NCBI RefSeq assembly: GCF_014287705.1
Contig: NZ_JACOOY010000003.1
Coordinates: 186,001 to 250,000 of the forward strand
DNA from: Dorea_D hominis
GTDB lineage: Bacteria; Bacillota; Clostridia; Lachnospirales; Lachnospiraceae
Reading direction: 5' to 3'
DNA: 64,000 bases
Shown: in pieces, positions 59,955-64,000 of the stretch
Layout of the letters: each line of letters opens with the position of its first letter
Position numbering within the stretch: the stretch's first letter is position 1
Translations under genes and position numbers: made by a program
Notes under the pieces: model-generated
What the model was told of the DNA's origin: nothing
The model's input: only the letters and a program-made list of their open reading frames with translations
Database searches by the model: none

Positions 59955-62900
59955 ATTGATTCAAAATATGCGGGAACAAGGAATTGGTATTTGGACTGAA
60001 GGTGGGAAAATACGTTATTTAAAAAAGGATGGGAAATTAGATGATGATATAAAAAATATTTTGATTTATAACAAAAAGGAAATTATAAGTTATTTTGAAG
60101 AAGAAAGGGAGCGTTTCGATAAATTTCCACTGACGGATATTCAAATGGCTTATTTGTTAGGGCGAAAAAATTCTTTCGAGTATGGGGATGTGGCAAGTCA
60201 TCTATATTTAGAACTGGATTATCCGGCCTTGGATTCTGTAAAAGTACAAAAGATTTGGAATCAGTTAATTGACAAGCATGATATGTTGAGAGCTATTGTT
60301 TTAGAAGATGGGACTCAAGAAGTATTAAGAGATGTGGCAGAATATCCCATATATATATCTACAAAATGTGAAGAAATACGCAGCAAATGGTCTGATAAAT
60401 ACTATAATACTGAAACGTGGCCTATGTTTGATATTGGTGTAACTGAAGACAAAGAAAAAACTACATTGCATTTATCGTTTGATTTTTTGATTGCAGACTG
60501 GGCAAGTATTTGGACATTATTAATAGAATTTGAGACAATATACTACAATAAGGGTAACGGGGATGAAAAGTGTGCTATTTCATTTCGAAATTATGTACTT
60601 AATGAGATGGGAATGAAAAACAGTAGTCGATATCGTAGAGATAAAGAGTATTGGAAAAATAGACTGGATATAATTCCTGAAGCGCCAGTTCTCCCGATGC
60701 GATCGAATGCTGAAAAAAGTAATAAATTTATTCGTATGGCAAGGAAATTATCGGCTGAAGACTGGGAAAAAATAAAGTTTTTTTCAAGTCAAAATAGTGT
60801 GACGCCTACAGCGACTGTGCTTTCTATATTTGCTTTGTGTATTGAACGCTGGAGTGTAAACAAAAAATTTTCATTAAATCTAACTACACTCATAAGAAAT
60901 AACAAATATACGGGTATTTACAATACTATTGGAGACTTTACTAGTGTAGATGTTTTAGAAATTGATTTAAGTGAGAAAATAATATTTGCTGATTTTGTAA
61001 AAAATGTAAATAAACAAATTTTTGAAGATTTGGATCATAGCTCATATTCTGGGATCGAAGTGATTCGCGATTTGCGAAAGAGAAGAAAGAATCCGATGCT
61101 TTTATTTCCTATTATTTTTACAAGTTCTATTGGATTGATAAAAAACGATGGGATGGTTGGGAAAGTTAATAATAATGGAATCAGTCAGACGCCGCAGGCT
61201 TTCTTAGATTGTCAAGTTATGGATAATGAAGAAGGTTTATTTATTAATTGGGATATCCGAAACGGTATTTTTGAAGAAGGAGTTATTCAAGATATATTTT
61301 GTACCTTTTTAACATATTTGAAAAAAATTTCGGAATCCGTTGAATTTTGGAATCAACAAGCAAATGTAGAATTACCTGAAAAGCAAATGGATCAAAGAAA
61401 GAATGTAAATAGTACTTTTAAAGAGATAAAGATGGATACTCTGCAGAACCTATTTCTGAAGAGTGCTTTAGAAATGCCGAAAAAAACAGCAGTCGTGGAT
61501 GAATGTGGAGAACATACATATGAAGAACTATTGTGGACTGCATATGGAATAGCAGATGAATTGCAGAAATGCAGTTGTAAAGCAGGTGACTATGTTGGAA
61601 TCAAATTGAATAAGAGTTTTTTTCAGATTGCGAGTGTTTTGGGAACTTTGTTGATTGGAGCAGCATTTGTTCCGATAGACAATGACCAACCAGAAATTCG
61701 TGCAGATAAAATACTGGAGATAGCAAAAATCAAATGCTTAATTGGAGAAAAAGAAGAAACTCATAAATATAGAGAAAAATATAAATGGATTGACAAAGAC
61801 AGTGTTATTTTAAAAAAGAGTTATGATGAGATTGTTAATGCCAACTTTGATGATGTGGCATATGTGATTTTTACGTCTGGATCCACAGGTGAACCTAAAG
61901 GGGTAGTTATCGAGCAGCAAGCTGTTGTAAATACGATTATAGATATAAATGAAAGATTTCAGGTAAAAGATAAAGACAGTATTCTGGCGCTCTCACAATT
62001 ACATTTTGATCTTTCTGTTTATGATATTTTTGGAATGTTAGCTACAGGTGGAACAATAGTAATACCAGAAAAAGTTAGATATAAAGATCCGTCTTATTGG
62101 CTTATGTTGGTAGAGAAGTGGAATATCACAGTTTGGAATTCTGTGCCCGCCTTTATGGAAATGTTTGTAGACTATCTTGAACGATTCTATAAAGGAGAAA
62201 AATTGTCAATTAACAAAATATTGTTGTCAGGTGATTGGATACCAGTAAAGTTGCCAGAAAAAATTTGCAGATTCTTAAAAGACGTTCGAATATATTCACT
62301 AGGAGGGGCTACGGAAGCTAGCATATGGTCTATTTATCACGAGTGCAAAATGGGTGAATCATATAATAGTAGCATACCGTACGGTGTTCCTTTAAGTAAC
62401 CAAGGTTTTGAAGTGCTGGATGCAAATATGAAACCATGCCCAGATATGGTACAAGGAGAACTATATATAACAGGAAAAGGGTTAGCAAAAGAGTATTTGG
62501 GAGATGTTTCTAAAACACAAAGTAGCTTTTTTTGGTTAAATAATAAACGAATATATAAAACCGGGGATTTCGGCAGATATTTAAGGAACGGAGAGATTGA
62601 GTTTTTAGGACGCAAAGATTCCCAAATAAAAATTTCGGGGCATAGAATTGATACCGGGGAAATAGAAAATGCAATTATGGATTGCTGCTCGGGGAAAAAC
62701 TGTTGTGTAACAACAGTAGATTGGAATAATGAACCAAAGTTGGTTGCGGTAATTGTTCCAAAAGAAGATGAAAAAAAAGATGAAAAGAGTGTACGGGAAG
62801 CATTGAAGCGATACTTACCTCAGTATATGATACCGTTTTTTTTGCAATTTATTGATGAAATACCATGTACTTCAAATGGTAAAGTCGATAGACAGGCAAT

Positions 62901-64000
62901 TCGGAAACTCTTTATTGATAAAAGGGATGATAAGATTCAACATAAAAGATGGGAATTAGAAAATTTAATAGACAAAGAAATTTATTCGATTTTAATCAGT
63001 GTCTTAAAGGTTGATGCATTATATCCAGATGATAATCTATTTGAATTAGGGGCAGATTCCTTATTAATGGCACAGATTGCGGGCAGAGTAAAAGAAATTA
63101 TAGAGCAAACTAAAACATCCGTCACTTTTGATGAGATTCTACGCCAAATATTGAATAATCCTACGGGGGAAGCAATAACAACCTTTGTAAAGAGCAAGCA
63201 GAACATTCTAACATCTGAGAATGTACGAACTGATGATTTTAGAATTATAGAGAAAACTGCGAAGGATACAGTATATATTTTTTTCCATACGGCATTAGGA
63301 ACAACTAATTGTTATCGCTTTGTAGAAAAGGAATTACGAAAAGAGGATTTGGGAGATTTTCTATTTATAAATGTAGAAGATGTAGAATGGTATTATTCAA
63401 TACAATATCATGAATTAGTTGATAGAATTACAGACGAGTATGTTCGGAAAATAGAGCAACTTCACTATAAAAATATTAATCTTATTGGATATTGTCTTGG
63501 AGGTATTCTTGCATTAAATGTAGCTGTAAAATTGCTGGAGAAAGGAATCGAAGTAAATAATCTGTTTGTTATAGATAGTTATCCTGTTTCCGGGAAGGTA
63601 GAGGATCAATTTATAGATGAAGTGATCTTTTTGCCTAACTATCAATTAATGCTTTCGGAGGTTCTGGAAGATGTCGATGACTTTAAGGTAATGGAATTTA
63701 TTACAGAAGTGAGGAAAAGAAATAATGGTAATATACCTCAAAATACTTTCTTTAACATTATAGAGAAAGATACCAAAATGAAAAACAATAGTGGTCTTTG
63801 CGAATTTGTTAATAGTACAAAAGAAAAAAGATTTGAAGCCTACGCAAAAGCCATTGAGAAAAAAACTTGCATTAACGTGAGTGCTGAACTGCTAGAAGCA
63901 ACATTTGAAATTTATCAGCATGGATTTAAAGGTGCAAATGTAGAATTACCTTTTTATAGTGGGGATATTTGTTATTTATCAGCATGTGAAGAACAAAAAT
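59941..64000 (+). CDS. NRPS: docking-Cy-A(Cys)-PCP-TE (3' partial)
   Basis: Open from GTG 59941 to the window end (1353 codons). GGAGGAT lies 8 bases upstream of the GTG. Residues 1-55 look like a TubC-type docking domain (IQNMREQGIGIWTEGGKIRY). Cy3 at about 62-480 has FPLTDIQMAY and the intact DFLIADWAS. A3 (about 509-985) has code DLYNLSLIW, for cysteine, and no inserted methyltransferase. PCP3 carries Ser1040 in GADSLL. The thioesterase begins about 1110, and its nucleophile motif is GYCLGG, with Cys1185 in place of the usual serine. The rest of the TE lies beyond the window. Last module of the assembly line as far as seen. Confidence 0.9.
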   Translation, partial: MEVSKLIQNMREQGIGIWTEGGKIRYLKKDGKLDDDIKNILIYNKKEIISYFEEERERFDKFPLTDIQMAYLLGRKNSFEYGDVASHLYLELDYPALDSVKVQKIWNQLIDKHDMLRAIVLEDGTQEVLRDVAEYPIYISTKCEEIRSKWSDKYYNTETWPMFDIGVTEDKEKTTLHLSFDFLIADWASIWTLLIEFETIYYNKGNGDEKCAISFRNYVLNEMGMKNSSRYRRDKEYWKNRLDIIPEAPVLPMRSNAEKSNKFIRMARKLSAEDWEKIKFFSSQNSVTPTATVLSIFALCIERWSVNKKFSLNLTTLIRNNKYTGIYNTIGDFTSVDVLEIDLSEKIIFADFVKNVNKQIFEDLDHSSYSGIEVIRDLRKRRKNPMLLFPIIFTSSIGLIKNDGMVGKVNNNGISQTPQAFLDCQVMDNEEGLFINWDIRNGIFEEGVIQDIFCTFLTYLKKISESVEFWNQQANVELPEKQMDQRKNVNSTFKEIKMDTLQNLFLKSALEMPKKTAVVDECGEHTYEELLWTAYGIADELQKCSCKAGDYVGIKLNKSFFQIASVLGTLLIGAAFVPIDNDQPEIRADKILEIAKIKCLIGEKEETHKYREKYKWIDKDSVILKKSYDEIVNANFDDVAYVIFTSGSTGEPKGVVIEQQAVVNTIIDINERFQVKDKDSILALSQLHFDLSVYDIFGMLATGGTIVIPEKVRYKDPSYWLMLVEKWNITVWNSVPAFMEMFVDYLERFYKGEKLSINKILLSGDWIPVKLPEKICRFLKDVRIYSLGGATEASIWSIYHECKMGESYNSSIPYGVPLSNQGFEVLDANMKPCPDMVQGELYITGKGLAKEYLGDVSKTQSSFFWLNNKRIYKTGDFGRYLRNGEIEFLGRKDSQIKISGHRIDTGEIENAIMDCCSGKNCCVTTVDWNNEPKLVAVIVPKEDEKKDEKSVREALKRYLPQYMIPFFLQFIDEIPCTSNGKVDRQAIRKLFIDKRDDKIQHKRWELENLIDKEIYSILISVLKVDALYPDDNLFELGADSLLMAQIAGRVKEIIEQTKTSVTFDEILRQILNNPTGEAITTFVKSKQNILTSENVRTDDFRIIEKTAKDTVYIFFHTALGTTNCYRFVEKELRKEDLGDFLFINVEDVEWYYSIQYHELVDRITDEYVRKIEQLHYKNINLIGYCLGGILALNVAVKLLEKGIEVNNLFVIDSYPVSGKVEDQFIDEVIFLPNYQLMLSEVLEDVDDFKVMEFITEVRKRNNGNIPQNTFFNIIEKDTKMKNNSGLCEFVNSTKEKRFEAYAKAIEKKTCINVSAELLEATFEIYQHGFKGANVELPFYSGDICYLSACEEQK

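Overview
The window reads as a segment of a Clostridia chromosome (Bacillota), most likely a gut Lachnospiraceae-type organism. The evidence is gene content: a conjugation module built from the protein families of the Clostridioides difficile conjugative transposons and Tn1549-like elements, SpaA-type surface proteins, large serine recombinases with TnpV/TnpW-type partners, and a clostridial-type agr locus. All recognisable genes lie on the + strand.

Bases 1-42116 are the backbone of an integrative conjugative element (ICE). In order it encodes a DnaC-like replication ATPase (cut by the window start), PcfB, a VirD4-type coupling protein, a Maff2/pilin-like protein, VirB6-like, PrgI and VirB4-like proteins, a small DUF3789 protein, a three-domain cell-wall hydrolase, DUF4315 and DUF4366 proteins, an MT-A70 methylase, topoisomerase III (topB), a 2097-residue SpaA-repeat surface protein, DUF5688, a 2560-residue methylase-helicase fusion and a YodL/DUF4316-type protein. 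A TnpV-family gene with its own ribosome binding site lies entirely inside the methylase-helicase gene in another frame. The ICE's own relaxase and integrase are not in the window.

Bases 13689-23170 are a second mobile element, about 9.5 kb, inserted in topB. It carries a large serine recombinase, TnpV, a likely oriT, a MobV-like relaxase, three small cargo genes set among repeated promoter and terminator blocks, a CHC2 primase, a VapE-like helicase, a 12-bp iteron array (likely replication origin) and TnpW. A CAGA repeat flanks it, and precise removal restores the topB frame. A perfect -35 box at its right end and a -10 box at its left end come together at exactly 17 bp only in the circular form, giving a promoter for the recombinase.

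Bases 42117-42634 are a junction holding a decayed PIN-toxin fragment. From 42635 onward lies a quorum-sensing and biosynthetic block: an XRE regulator, AgrA-like and AgrC-like proteins, a 52-residue AgrD-like prepeptide, AgrB, a type II thioesterase, a phosphopantetheinyl transferase, an aryl-AMP ligase with salicylate-type pocket residues, a large NRPS (ArCP-Cy-A-PCP-Cy-A-PCP with methyltransferase-like inserts in both A domains), a thiazolinyl imide reductase fused to a methyltransferase, and a second NRPS (docking-Cy-A-PCP-TE) cut by the window end. All three A domains carry a cysteine code, so the predicted product is an aryl-capped chain of three thiazoline/thiazolidine rings, of the pyochelin/yersiniabactin metallophore class, apparently under peptide quorum control. 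Base composition drops sharply at about 56.05 kb, inside the second A domain, so the assembly line looks like a mosaic. That the block is ICE cargo is inferred from its position; the ICE end is not visible.
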